Assembly (NCBI GenBank): GCA_017550775.1
Contig: JAFZOA010000106.1
Span: forward strand, 1-8,888
DNA length: 8,888 nt
Direction of reading: 5' to 3'
Origin: Ruminiclostridium sp.
GTDB taxonomy: Bacteria; Bacillota_A; Clostridia; Oscillospirales; Ruminococcaceae
How positions within the stretch are numbered: the first letter of the stretch is position 1; each line of letters opens with the position of its first letter. The notes below the pieces were generated by a model. That model was not told the origin of the DNA, ran no database searches, and saw only the letters and a list, made by a program, of their open reading frames with translations. This document shows positions 1 through 8,046 of this stretch, piece after piece. The translations under genes and the position numbers were made by a program.

Positions 1-1257
1 AACAAAGTCAAAGCCATTCACTATATCCAATCGTTTAAACCCGACGAGGATATAACTCCGGCTAAAGCCCACCAGATAGCAAAAGCTTTCGTCCGCAAGA
101 CCTTTGGTGATGATGTACAGGTCGTAATTGCTACTCATACGGACAAGCAGCACCTACACTCACATATCCTGATTAACGCATATTCCGTCACAGGCAGAAA
201 GTACAACGATAACCAAAAAACGCTCGAACACGCCCGCGAATACTCCGATAGGGTATGTCTTGCCTTCGGCATACAGCCGATAACCCGCAAGGGAGGTCGG
301 GGCAAAAGCATGAAGTACAACGAATGGGATAACAAGCGTAAGGGGACTTCATGGAAACAGCAGATACGGAATGCGATAGACAGTCTTATCCTGTCAGTCA
401 AAAGTCTGGACGAGATGTATGCCGAGCTTGAAGCGCGGGGATATGAAATCAAGCACGGCACTTATCCTGCTATACGGGCAGAGGGGCAGCAGCGTTTTGT
501 CCGCTTGAAAACTCTCGGTGACGATTATACCGAACAGGCTATAACCTCCCGTATCCTTTGGAAGGACGATATGGGCAATGCTATTCTGCACTCCGACATC
601 CCCGACCCTTCACCTATACAGCAAACATATATCAGCACTATCGAGCAGCTACACATAATGATAACCGAGGGAAAGAAGATACCACATCCCCGTAATCCCA
701 ATCTCCCCTATCTCCCAAACAACGACAGAGATGTTTATATCGTCTCCGCGCAGCTATCCATTATCAACCGGGATAACATCGGCTCTATTCAGGAGCTCAA
801 TGCCAGAATGGAACGGCTCAAAAATGATTATGAAAGTGCTATCAGGGAAATCAACGCAATTACAACCGAACACAGCAGACTCGACAGCCTTATATCCCAA
901 GCAGAGCAGTTCTTTGAATTATCGGACAAGGTTGACCGTTCCCCCGTTGATGATATTCGCTTGACCATGTGCAGGCGAACGATTCTTGACAACGGAATAC
1001 AGACTCGTGCAGACCTTGACCGGCTGAAACAGACCAAGGCTGAACAGGACAATAAAATAGCAGCCCTCAAAAAGACTTTCGAGAGCTGCAAAAAGCAATA
1101 CGAAGTGTACTCAGACATTGCCGCTACCTACCATGACACAGCGAACGGCGACTACATCAGCAAACTGATGAAGGTTGAGCAGGATAAACAGAAAGCCGAG
1201 GATAAGCGTAAAGAAACGCTCAAGCAGGATCAGAAGAAAAACAAACCAAAGCTCTGA
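1..1257 (+). CDS. MOBP-type relaxase (mobilization nuclease), 5' end outside the window
   Basis: The reading frame is open from base 1 to a TGA at 1255-1257, followed by a second in-frame stop (TAA), giving 418 visible residues. Relaxases nick one strand at the origin of transfer and stay bound to the DNA end during conjugative transfer. The key motif is HTDKQHLHSH at residues 46-55 (bases 136-165), the three-histidine metal-binding signature of the Relaxase family (PF03432), followed by an Asn four residues later. The preceding HYIQSFKPDE stretch is also typical. The catalytic Tyr region near the N terminus lies before the window. The C-terminal third (about residues 260-418) is rich in Lys, Glu and Gln, looks coiled-coil and ends in a basic tail. 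An internal ATG at 310 is not the start, because the HUH motif lies upstream in the same frame. No transfer or integrase gene is visible beside it. Family assignment is confident; the element type is not known. Confidence 0.93.
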   Translation, partial: NKVKAIHYIQSFKPDEDITPAKAHQIAKAFVRKTFGDDVQVVIATHTDKQHLHSHILINAYSVTGRKYNDNQKTLEHAREYSDRVCLAFGIQPITRKGGRGKSMKYNEWDNKRKGTSWKQQIRNAIDSLILSVKSLDEMYAELEARGYEIKHGTYPAIRAEGQQRFVRLKTLGDDYTEQAITSRILWKDDMGNAILHSDIPDPSPIQQTYISTIEQLHIMITEGKKIPHPRNPNLPYLPNNDRDVYIVSAQLSIINRDNIGSIQELNARMERLKNDYESAIREINAITTEHSRLDSLISQAEQFFELSDKVDRSPVDDIRLTMCRRTILDNGIQTRADLDRLKQTKAEQDNKIAALKKTFESCKKQYEVYSDIAATYHDTANGDYISKLMKVEQDKQKAEDKRKETLKQDQKKNKPKL

Positions 1258-1264
1258 TAATACT

Positions 1265-1315
1265 AAAACACGGTAACTATCTATCGCCGGCGGCGTGATA
1301 ATTACCGTGTTTTTT
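1265..1315 (+). terminator. Rho-independent terminator after the relaxase gene
   Basis: A perfect 12-bp inverted repeat, AAAACACGGTAA (1265-1276) with TTACCGTGTTTT (1302-1313), starts 7 bases after the relaxase stop. The T-run at 1310-1315 fits termination on the plus strand. The 25-base loop contains a smaller GC-rich inverted repeat (around 1282-1300). The left arm begins with four A's, so it could also stop minus-strand transcription arriving from the signalling operon, which converges on it. Confidence 0.88.
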
Positions 1316-1317
1316 CT

Positions 1318-1575
1318 TTATTGATTGATCGTAGTCAGCGAAGAAAATTCGAATAAATAGTCCTTGTAGTTATCTACACGGAAGGAGTTTTCGAGCTTTC
1401 CACGCTTAACGACCGGCACCCCCTCGTCAAGCAAAGTTGCCCTGACAGACTCGCGGCTTCCGCCTCTACCGTCACCGATAATACCACCCTCACCGACCAA
1501 TCTCCAATAAGGAATAAAGTTATCATATATATCTTGATAAGGAATAACGCTTTGAGGCAGGCGAGTTACTTCCAC
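1318..1575 (-). pseudogene. Frame-shifted tail of the broken third operon gene, with an unrecognised C-terminal part
   Basis: This open frame of 85 codons begins formally at a GTG (1575) with no ribosome binding site and ends in TAA at 1318-1320. Its first 24 residues, including VIPYQDIYDNFIPYW, continue the sensor-like protein encoded upstream in another frame (see 1504-1934), so it is best read as the frame-shifted continuation of that gene. The remainder (bases 1318-1503) does not clearly resemble a sensor domain. It contains SRESVRATLLDEGVPVV followed by a basic patch, a pattern that could fit a small helix-turn-helix, but I do not recognise the family. Its stop lies just beyond the relaxase terminator, so the sequence may be partly derived from the neighbouring mobile element. 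Translation of this frame alone is unlikely. Confidence 0.45.
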
Positions 1576-1934
1576 ACCATATCCAGATCATATACTATAT
1601 GACATCCGTCGGGCTGTATCTGCAAAACATACAGATATTGCAGATAAGGCATATTGTTAAGAATAAGCCTGAGCTACTGTCCCGTTTTCATATACTCATC
1701 GTCCGCACCGTTTTCGAGCCAATAGTTTATCTTGTTCGCGTCTATCTGCGTTGCGGCAAGCTTTCCCGCTTTGACAAGTATCTCTTTTCTGTTGTCTATA
1801 GCCGCAGTACGGAACAGCACAGAGCTTGTTATAATTCCGACAATGACTATCGCAAACGCAAGAAAAGCCGATATCAGCATCAGCCTGTTCTGTTTCAGTA
1901 TTTTCTTTATGACTGATAACGGCTTGGTTTTCAT
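1504..1934 (-). pseudogene. Broken membrane sensor protein gene, third gene of the kinase operon
   Basis: The ATG at 1934 has a good GGAGGG ribosome binding site (1943-1948, 8-base spacer) and starts 49 bases after the response regulator stop, so it was the third gene of the operon. The frame encodes a basic cytoplasmic start, a membrane segment (about residues 19-41) and the start of an extracellular domain (IDANKINYWLENGADDEY). After 86 residues an amber TAG (1674-1676) interrupts it. Past the TAG the same frame continues as sensible protein (LRLILNNMPYLQYLYVLQIQ, then DGCHIVYDLD) until about 1580, where a frameshift moves the homology to the frame starting at the 1575 GTG (VIPYQDIYDNFIP). 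This N-terminal layout is familiar from clostridial membrane sensors that carry GGDEF, HD or kinase output domains (recalled from family knowledge). No output domain remains. A single C-to-T change (CAG to TAG) would explain the amber codon. Confidence 0.75.
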
Positions 1935-1942
1935 TCCGCAGT

Positions 1943-1948
1943 CCCTCC
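1943..1948 (-). promoter_or_regulatory. Ribosome binding site of the broken third gene
   Basis: GGAGGG on the minus strand lies 8 bases before the ATG at 1934. It fixes the original start of the pseudogene and shows that its translation signal is still intact although the gene is broken. Confidence 0.7.
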
Positions 1949-1983
1949 AGATTAAGACATAACTTTACATTATCCATGCCGTT

Positions 1984-2751
1984 TTATGTGTTATTCCATT
2001 TCTTCGTCGCAAAGAAATTATCTATTGTGCCTATTATCTGCTCCTTTGTCATGCTTTTGAGCATATACCCCTGCGGCTTGAGCGCCATTACGGTCATTAC
2101 GCTTTCCTTGTCAGACCTTCCGGTAAGGAATATTATCGGGATATTTGCGGAATTCGGCTCACTGCGAAGCATCTCCATTACCTGCGGACCAGTCGTTATC
2201 GGCATTTCATAATCAAGCAGGATAAGGTCAGGAGTATGGTTTGTTATATAAGTTATTGCCTGCATACCTGATTTGGTTATCGTGATGTTGTACTTCATCG
2301 AAAGCCATTCCTGCATAGTTTTGAGATATGTGAGATCATCGTCGATGAGAAGTATGTTCTTGCCCTTTTTGCGCTCCGCATCTTTGGCGGAAAGCTTTGA
2401 AAGCTCGTCGATCAGCTTTTTCATTTCAAACGGACGTTCCATTGTAAGTGAAATGAACTTTTCCGGGATCATGGTTTTTATCTCATCGATCTCTTTCAGA
2501 TAGCCTACCACACCAAGAAGCTTTTCTTCCTCGGACAGCAGGTCTTTCAGGAAAATGAGAACGTCAGCTATATTAAATACATAGTCTCCCGCGTAGATCA
2601 GATAAATATCTGTGTCCTTTCTGACATTTTCTATCGCTTTGATATCCGGCTCAATTACCGTTGCGGGCAATCCCGACTTTATCAGATTCTTTACGAGCGA
2701 GTCGGTCATAAATACCGCGCCCTTGCTTATTACGGTCACCTTGCTTGCCAT
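1984..2751 (-). CDS. Response regulator: degenerate receiver plus intact receiver, no output domain
   Basis: This 255-aa cytoplasmic protein has two receiver-like halves. The second half (about residues 131-250) is a complete receiver: acidic pocket D137-D139, phosphoacceptor D180 in LILLDYEMP, T210 in IIFLTG and K232 in YMLKS. The first half (about residues 4-118) has the same strand pattern (DIYLIYAGD, KLLGVVGYL, then ERPF) but appears to lack the chemistry: the phosphoacceptor position reads as Tyr53 and the Lys position as Arg106. It is therefore probably a pseudo-receiver used for binding or dimerisation. There is no DNA-binding or enzymatic domain, so it may act as a phosphate sink, a relay intermediate or a protein-interaction switch. 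The ATG is 3 bases from the kinase stop codon, and its AGGAG site (2760-2764) lies inside the end of the kinase gene, so the two are likely translationally coupled. The likely partner is the upstream kinase through its HPt domain. Confidence 0.9.
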   Translation of the reverse strand: MASKVTVISKGAVFMTDSLVKNLIKSGLPATVIEPDIKAIENVRKDTDIYLIYAGDYVFNIADVLIFLKDLLSEEEKLLGVVGYLKEIDEIKTMIPEKFISLTMERPFEMKKLIDELSKLSAKDAERKKGKNILLIDDDLTYLKTMQEWLSMKYNITITKSGMQAITYITNHTPDLILLDYEMPITTGPQVMEMLRSEPNSANIPIIFLTGRSDKESVMTVMALKPQGYMLKSMTKEQIIGTIDNFFATKKWNNT

Positions 2752-2754
2752 ATT

Positions 2755-5700
2755 TTATTCTCCTTTTTCCATTATTTCCGGTATCATTTCGTACTCAAGA
2801 TCGTCTGCCGCCTTAATAAGGGCTTTCCGGCGTTCCCTTTCGCTTTCGGGCACGCTGTATTTTTTCAGGTTCTCGATAAACTCGACTGCACTGCTGAACT
2901 CATTCACCGACAAGAACTCCCTTATACCGGTGTATAATTCCCGCAGATCCTCCTCACCTATCATCGGAAGCTCGCTCTCGTCCGTCTCATCGGTATTTAT
3001 CAGCGGCGCGAGCGCTTCACCGATCCTGCGGTATCTTTCGAGCAGCTCGTCTATGCGTGCGCCGAGCTTTTCCGCATCGTTTTCATGACCCGCGTTTTCA
3101 AGCTCCTGTGCCAGCTCTCCGAGGTCGGTCGCACCGATTATCCTTGACGAGCTTTTCATCGCGTGTATCTTGATCGTGGCGTTCTTTATGTCGCCGTCCA
3201 GCCAGAAGCGCTCCGTATCATTCGCGTTGGCCTCCACCGTACCGGCGTATATCTTTATCGTTTCGATATACGCTTCCTCGCCTCCGCAGTTCTTTATACC
3301 GGTCTCTACATCTATCTCGTCTATGTCACGGATAAAACCCGGTATCACGGAGTCGTCACCGATATCGCCGCTGTCAGCACTGCCGCTGCTGCCGGAGGGC
3401 TGCTCCGGTGCGTTCTCCTCCGATCTCAGTACCTTTTCCGGCGGTAGATATTCGAGAAGCATTTCTTCGAGCTTCACGGAGTCTATCGGCTTTGTAAGGT
3501 AATTGTCGAAGCCCTCCGCAAGGTATTTTTCACGCGCACCGGATATTGCGTTCGCGGTGAGGCATATCACGGGAGTTTCGAGATTAGGGTCGTTCTTCCG
3601 CGCCCTGAGCTCATGGAAGGTCTGTATGCCGTCCTTATCGGGCATCATGTGGTCGAGGAATATAATATCGTATTTTTTGTCGAAGGCGAGTGACAATCCC
3701 TCATCACCGCTGTTTGCGGTATCTATCTTTATACCGGTCTGTTTGAGCAGGCTTGTGAATACCACAAGGTTCATCGGCGTATCATCGACCACGAGCACCT
3801 GCGCTTCGGGAGCGCGGAACCTCTCGCGGTATTTCTTCCTGCTGCCGAGAGAAGCCTTGTACGCGGCTTCATAGTCGCCGAGAGCGTTCCAGGCGACTAC
3901 CTTCTGTTTAAGCTCGAAGGAGAACATCGAGCCGAGCCCGTAAATGCTTTCGACCTGTAACTGCGAATCCATCATTTCGAGCAGACGCTTTGTGATGCTC
4001 ATTCCGAGACCCGTACCCTCGACATTGCGGTTGCGTTTTTCCTCGATACGGTCAAACTCGGAGAACAGCTTCTTCATATCGTCCTTCTTTATACCGATAC
4101 CGGTATCCTTGACCGCGATACTGAGCATCACGTATTCCGGCTCATCATCGAGCTTCCTGTAGTCTATGCAGAATGTGACAAAGCCCTGTTCGGTGTATTT
4201 TACGGCGTTGGTAAGTATGTTCGTCACTACCTGCTTTATACGCACCTCGTCGCCGTGGAGCATCTTCGGTACTTCCTTGCTTATATCAAGCTTCAGTTTC
4301 AGTCCCTTGTTGTCCGCCTTTGTCTGTATCATATTCACAAGGTCGTTGATAACGCTCGACAAGTCGTAATCAACAGGGATTATCTCCATTTTGCCCGCTT
4401 CGATCTTCGAGAAGTCAAGAATATCGTTGACAAGTCCGAGCAGGGTGGTGCCGGCTGTTCTTATGCTTTCGGAATAGCCGAGAATGTTCTTGTCATCGCA
4501 CTCGCGGAGTATCATCTCGTTCATGCCGAGCACGGCGTTGATAGGTGTTCGTATCTCATGCGACATATTCGACAGGAACGAGGATTTTGCCTCACTTGCC
4601 GCAAGAGCGCGCTCCGATGCGTCTATCAGTCTGTCACGCTCCGCCTTTTCAGCCGTGATGTCCTCGGTCAGGTACAATACGTGAGTGACCTTGCCGTTTT
4701 CGTCACGCTTTGAAACAACGAATCTTCCGCGTCCCCACATACCGTTCTTATCGCGGAACTCGATCGAGATGCTGCTGGAATTTCTCATGCGCTGCGAAAG
4801 GGTCGAAAAATCAAAGAATCTGATACAGTCATCGTAGAATTCGGGATCAACAACTTCTTCCGCGATTTTTCGGAACATTTCCTTACCGTGCGGCTGCGGT
4901 GCCTGCCCGATCTCGTCCACAAACTGATTGTCGAGCTTTATCATTATCACGGTGTTTTCGACAATATCGAACTCGTGAACGGACATATAGATGTTTGCGA
5001 TGGACGAGATACGTTCGGTAAGCTTCTCGCGCTCCGCCTTTTCAGCTGTGATGTCCTCGGTAAGATACAATAAATGCGTGGGCTTTCCGGTATCGTCACG
5101 TTTTGATACGATAAATCTTGCTCGGCGCCATTTTTTGTCCTTGTTTTCAAACTCTGCCGATACAGTGTCGATGTCCTTAAGTCGGGTCGGCAAAGTTGAG
5201 AAGTCAAAGAATTTTTCGGCTTCTTCATAGCTTGACGGAGCGCAGGTAAGCTTTCCGTAATGCTGAAGCGTTGCCTGTGCATTAGGATTGCCGGAACCCG
5301 AAGAATCCCTTGCGTATTTTGTACCGTTCTTTATCTCGCTGAAAGTATCGTTTTCAAGATCGACCTCATGCACCGTATTGAATATGTTGGAAATGGACGA
5401 TATACGGGCATTGAGCACATCGCGCTCTGATTTTTCGGTGTCGATATTCTCCGAAAGATACAGTACACGGGTGGCTTCCGCATTTTCATCGCGTACCGAC
5501 ACGATAAACCTTCCGCGGTACCATTTCTTTTCCGTGCTCATATATTCGGTAGTGATGGTGTCCGTGTTTTTAAGACGGACGGCGAGCGTGGAAAGATCGC
5601 AGAACTTCAGAGTGTCTTCAACAGACGAAGCGTCGCATATATCCGATATTACTTTTGCGAATATTTCACGGGCATTTGAGCGTGATGACCCGATAATACT

Positions 5701-7986
5701 CCCGACTTTTGCATTTCCGTTCTTTATTTCCGTAAATGTGTCGGAAGCAAGGTCGAACTCATGTACGGTCAGATAAATGTCCGAAATAGTGGAGATACGC
5801 TCGGTAAGCTTCTCACGCTCCGCTTTTTCGGCAGAGATATCCTCCGTCAGCCATAATACATGAGTGAATTTTCCTGTCTCATCGCGATTTGAAACGACAA
5901 ATCTTCCGCGCCTCCAAAGTCCCTCTTTGTTCATATACTCGATAGTAATGGTGTCATTTTTGTCGAGTCTCTTTTCGAGCGTGGTCATATCGATAAATCT
6001 GTGCAGATCTTCAGAGCACGACGGGTCACACACGCTTTCCATAACGGCATAAAGTGTATTCTGAGCGTCTTTGTGCACTTCTCCGACAAAGTCATCCACA
6101 TATTTTTTGTCTGATTTTATCTCAATGAATGTATCGTCGGTAAGATTGCATTCATATGCTGCCATATAGATGTTTGAAATACCCGAGATACGGCTGCTTA
6201 GTGTCTTGGCTGCCTCGGTTATCTCGTCGCGGTTTCTCTTCTCCTCATCTATGCTTTCAACGAGCCAGAGGACGTGTTCAATCGTGCCGTCTTCACCGCA
6301 CTTCGATACGATAAATCTCGCACGGCACCAGATATTGTCCTTGCTCAGAAACTCCTCCGTTATCGTGTTGCTCTCTCTGAGTCTGCCATCAAGGGTCGAA
6401 AAATCAAGGAATTCCCGCATCTTTTCTCTCGATGTTTTGCTTATGCGATTATCCGCAAAATTATATGCCGCCTGCTGTGCATTCCCGATGCTTGCTTCTG
6501 TGCGATTGCGAACTTTTGTCGTATGAGTTTTCATCTCACTGTAGGTGTTGTTCAGAAGGTCAATGTCGTGCATCGAGAAATAGATGTTCGCAACAGAAGA
6601 CATCTGTTCGTTCATCACCCTTACGGCATCCAGAGCCATATCGCGAGCGCTTTTTTCCTTGTCTATATCCTCGATTAAGAACATAGCGTTCGATATTCTG
6701 CCGTCCGCGAGTCTTCCGGATACTATATACCTCGCCTTACGCCACTTTTTGTCAGCACTCATGAATTCGCAGGTAACGGTATTGGTATCCTTCAGGCGCT
6801 GATCGAGCTTTGTGAAATCCACAAAATCGAGAAGAGCACTTCGGGTCGTCTCGTCAGAGAATTTTGTCATTATCGCCCGTATCATCTGCTGACAGTTATT
6901 GCGGGTCTCGCCTAAGATCTTTGAGGCTTCCGCCTTGTTATTGAGCACCTCGCTGAATGTATCGTTCACGAAATCTATCTCATGCAGTGAGATGTAGATA
7001 TCCGCGGTAGAAGAAAGCTGCTTGCTCAGGCGCTCATTCGTCAGTCTGCGTCCGACATTGTTCAGCAGCAATACACCGAGAGTCACGACTATCAGTACGA
7101 TAACGCCTACGGTGATAATAAGTATGGTGTTCAGCGAACCGAAAGCGCTTGAAGCGTTCTTTACCGAAACGCAGCGCCAGTCGTTCACTATCCCTGCCGA
7201 ATAGGCTATGTAGTGCGAGCCCTGATAATCCAGCTCGAAATAGTCATCGCTGACCAGGCGCATTTTCCTGACAACGGCTGCGCCAAGGGAGTTTACCTCC
7301 GTATTGTAATTCTTTCCGAACTCCTCTTTATCCGAATGTGCGATGACAATATCATACGGATCGATGATCATTTCCAGATCGGAGCGCCCGGAGCTTACGG
7401 ACTCCTCCGTTATTTTCTGTATCTGGTTCAGCGTCATATCAAAAGCGACTACGCTTTTGCCGTCATTGAGAGTTTTGGCAAGCGCCATCATTATATCGCC
7501 TGTCTGCGCGTCACGATAGGGTTCGATCATGACGATCTTACCCTTGTTCGACATAGCCTTTATATACCACGGGCGCTGAGTTGAGTCAAAATCCGCAGGA
7601 GGTGTCCAGTTCGAGCCGGAAACGAATTTGCCGTTGATATAGCCGTACATTCCCGTAGTGTTCTCGAATATGGTGTTTAAAATGGCGTTTGACTGTCCCA
7701 CAAGGTATTCGAGTATCTCCTTGTCCGTCTTATTCTCAGTAAGCATACCGTCAAGAGTATACGCGGTGAGCTCTATCGCATCAATGCTTGTGGCAAGATA
7801 CTCGTCGAACTCCGTAGCGGTCTGCTTTGCGGAGGTCTCGCCGTTCTTGATTATAAGCTCGCGTTCCTTGTTGTACAGCATATTGTAGTACATCAGCACT
7901 ATCCCGATAAAGAATGCGATAGTGACCGCGCTTATCAGTACTGCACGCAGCAATGACTTTACATTGATCTGTTTCTTCTTATTCAT
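2755..7986 (-). CDS. Membrane hybrid histidine kinase: dCache, six PAS-like modules, HisKA, ATPase, receiver, HPt
   Basis: This 1743-aa protein senses a signal outside the cell and autophosphorylates on histidine. The domains in order are: membrane helix (about residues 12-35); extracellular dCache sensor (36-285) with RPWY at 138-141, Y157, D159 and D183; second membrane helix (286-309); six PAS-like modules (325-1117); and HisKA with phospho-acceptor H1143 in MSHEIRTPIN. The ATPase domain follows with N-box N1256/N1260, DTGIGI at 1294-1299 and GTGLG at 1324-1328. Then come a receiver (D1401, D1402, phospho-D1445, T1477, K1499) and an HPt with H1608 in IKIHAMKSSS. A helical tail (about 1670-1743) of unknown role ends the protein. 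All relay residues are present, so a His-Asp-His-Asp phosphorelay to the adjacent response regulator is likely. The start is placed at 7986, not at the ATG at 8007, because the GGAGGA ribosome binding site (7993-7998) sits 6 bases before 7986 and inside the longer version. The protein is much longer than usual hybrid kinases because of the PAS-like modules. Confidence 0.95.
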   Translation of the reverse strand: MNKKKQINVKSLLRAVLISAVTIAFFIGIVLMYYNMLYNKERELIIKNGETSAKQTATEFDEYLATSIDAIELTAYTLDGMLTENKTDKEILEYLVGQSNAILNTIFENTTGMYGYINGKFVSGSNWTPPADFDSTQRPWYIKAMSNKGKIVMIEPYRDAQTGDIMMALAKTLNDGKSVVAFDMTLNQIQKITEESVSSGRSDLEMIIDPYDIVIAHSDKEEFGKNYNTEVNSLGAAVVRKMRLVSDDYFELDYQGSHYIAYSAGIVNDWRCVSVKNASSAFGSLNTILIITVGVIVLIVVTLGVLLLNNVGRRLTNERLSKQLSSTADIYISLHEIDFVNDTFSEVLNNKAEASKILGETRNNCQQMIRAIMTKFSDETTRSALLDFVDFTKLDQRLKDTNTVTCEFMSADKKWRKARYIVSGRLADGRISNAMFLIEDIDKEKSARDMALDAVRVMNEQMSSVANIYFSMHDIDLLNNTYSEMKTHTTKVRNRTEASIGNAQQAAYNFADNRISKTSREKMREFLDFSTLDGRLRESNTITEEFLSKDNIWCRARFIVSKCGEDGTIEHVLWLVESIDEEKRNRDEITEAAKTLSSRISGISNIYMAAYECNLTDDTFIEIKSDKKYVDDFVGEVHKDAQNTLYAVMESVCDPSCSEDLHRFIDMTTLEKRLDKNDTITIEYMNKEGLWRRGRFVVSNRDETGKFTHVLWLTEDISAEKAEREKLTERISTISDIYLTVHEFDLASDTFTEIKNGNAKVGSIIGSSRSNAREIFAKVISDICDASSVEDTLKFCDLSTLAVRLKNTDTITTEYMSTEKKWYRGRFIVSVRDENAEATRVLYLSENIDTEKSERDVLNARISSISNIFNTVHEVDLENDTFSEIKNGTKYARDSSGSGNPNAQATLQHYGKLTCAPSSYEEAEKFFDFSTLPTRLKDIDTVSAEFENKDKKWRRARFIVSKRDDTGKPTHLLYLTEDITAEKAEREKLTERISSIANIYMSVHEFDIVENTVIMIKLDNQFVDEIGQAPQPHGKEMFRKIAEEVVDPEFYDDCIRFFDFSTLSQRMRNSSSISIEFRDKNGMWGRGRFVVSKRDENGKVTHVLYLTEDITAEKAERDRLIDASERALAASEAKSSFLSNMSHEIRTPINAVLGMNEMILRECDDKNILGYSESIRTAGTTLLGLVNDILDFSKIEAGKMEIIPVDYDLSSVINDLVNMIQTKADNKGLKLKLDISKEVPKMLHGDEVRIKQVVTNILTNAVKYTEQGFVTFCIDYRKLDDEPEYVMLSIAVKDTGIGIKKDDMKKLFSEFDRIEEKRNRNVEGTGLGMSITKRLLEMMDSQLQVESIYGLGSMFSFELKQKVVAWNALGDYEAAYKASLGSRKKYRERFRAPEAQVLVVDDTPMNLVVFTSLLKQTGIKIDTANSGDEGLSLAFDKKYDIIFLDHMMPDKDGIQTFHELRARKNDPNLETPVICLTANAISGAREKYLAEGFDNYLTKPIDSVKLEEMLLEYLPPEKVLRSEENAPEQPSGSSGSADSGDIGDDSVIPGFIRDIDEIDVETGIKNCGGEEAYIETIKIYAGTVEANANDTERFWLDGDIKNATIKIHAMKSSSRIIGATDLGELAQELENAGHENDAEKLGARIDELLERYRRIGEALAPLINTDETDESELPMIGEEDLRELYTGIREFLSVNEFSSAVEFIENLKKYSVPESERERRKALIKAADDLEYEMIPEIMEKGE
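4636..7014 (-). repeat. Six tandem PAS-like modules inside the kinase gene
   Basis: The six modules lie, in protein order, at 7014-6643, 6600-6229, 6183-5815, 5793-5422, 5400-5029 and 5007-4636. Each starts with a motif like SS.ANIY..VHE.D, has a central D.STL..RL......I..EF, then W.R.RFIVS.RDE.G..THVL.L.EDI..EK..R. Taking the first aromatic (Y331, Y469, Y607, Y738, F869, Y1000), the spacings are 138, 138, 131, 131 and 131 residues, so the last intervals are exactly 393 bp. DNA similarity is visible at the module junctions: the 32 bases starting at 4637 and at 5030 (offset 393) differ at one position, and TCGGTAAGCTTCTC occurs at 5015 and 5801 (offset 786). Modules one and two are more divergent and have longer linkers. 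The fold assignment to PAS is by pattern; bound cofactors are unknown. Confidence 0.88.
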
Positions 7987-7992
7987 CTGTCG

Positions 7993-7998
7993 TCCTCC
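7993..7998 (-). promoter_or_regulatory. Ribosome binding site that decides the kinase start
   Basis: GGAGGA on the minus strand is 6 bases upstream of the ATG at 7986. The alternative in-frame ATG at 8007 lies upstream of this site and would place it inside the coding region, so 7986 is the better start. Confidence 0.85.
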
Positions 7999-8046
7999 AA
8001 GGAGCAATATTATTCAACGCGCAGATAACGTGCGCTGACCTGAACA

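Noticed and set aside
1696..1977. Minus-strand 93-codon frame starting at 1977
   Set aside because: It overlaps the broken sensor gene in another frame, lacks its own ribosome binding site, and the GGAGGG site fits the ATG at 1934.
4255..4713. Plus-strand open frame of 152 codons opposite the histidine kinase core
   Set aside because: It lies antisense to strongly conserved HisKA and ATPase motifs and shows no family features.
5288..5776. Long plus-strand open frame of 162 codons opposite the kinase, and similar ones along 2755-8007
   Set aside because: They are Ser/Arg-rich reverse-strand shadows of the kinase gene with no ribosome binding sites and no recognisable domains.
4636..7014. Periodic repeats considered as a CRISPR-like or non-coding satellite array
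   Set aside because: The period is a whole number of codons, the frame is kept throughout, and the repeats match protein domain boundaries.
7987..8007. Longer kinase start at the in-frame ATG at 8007
   Set aside because: It would place the GGAGGA ribosome binding site inside the coding region and has no such site of its own; the ATG at 7986 has ideal spacing.
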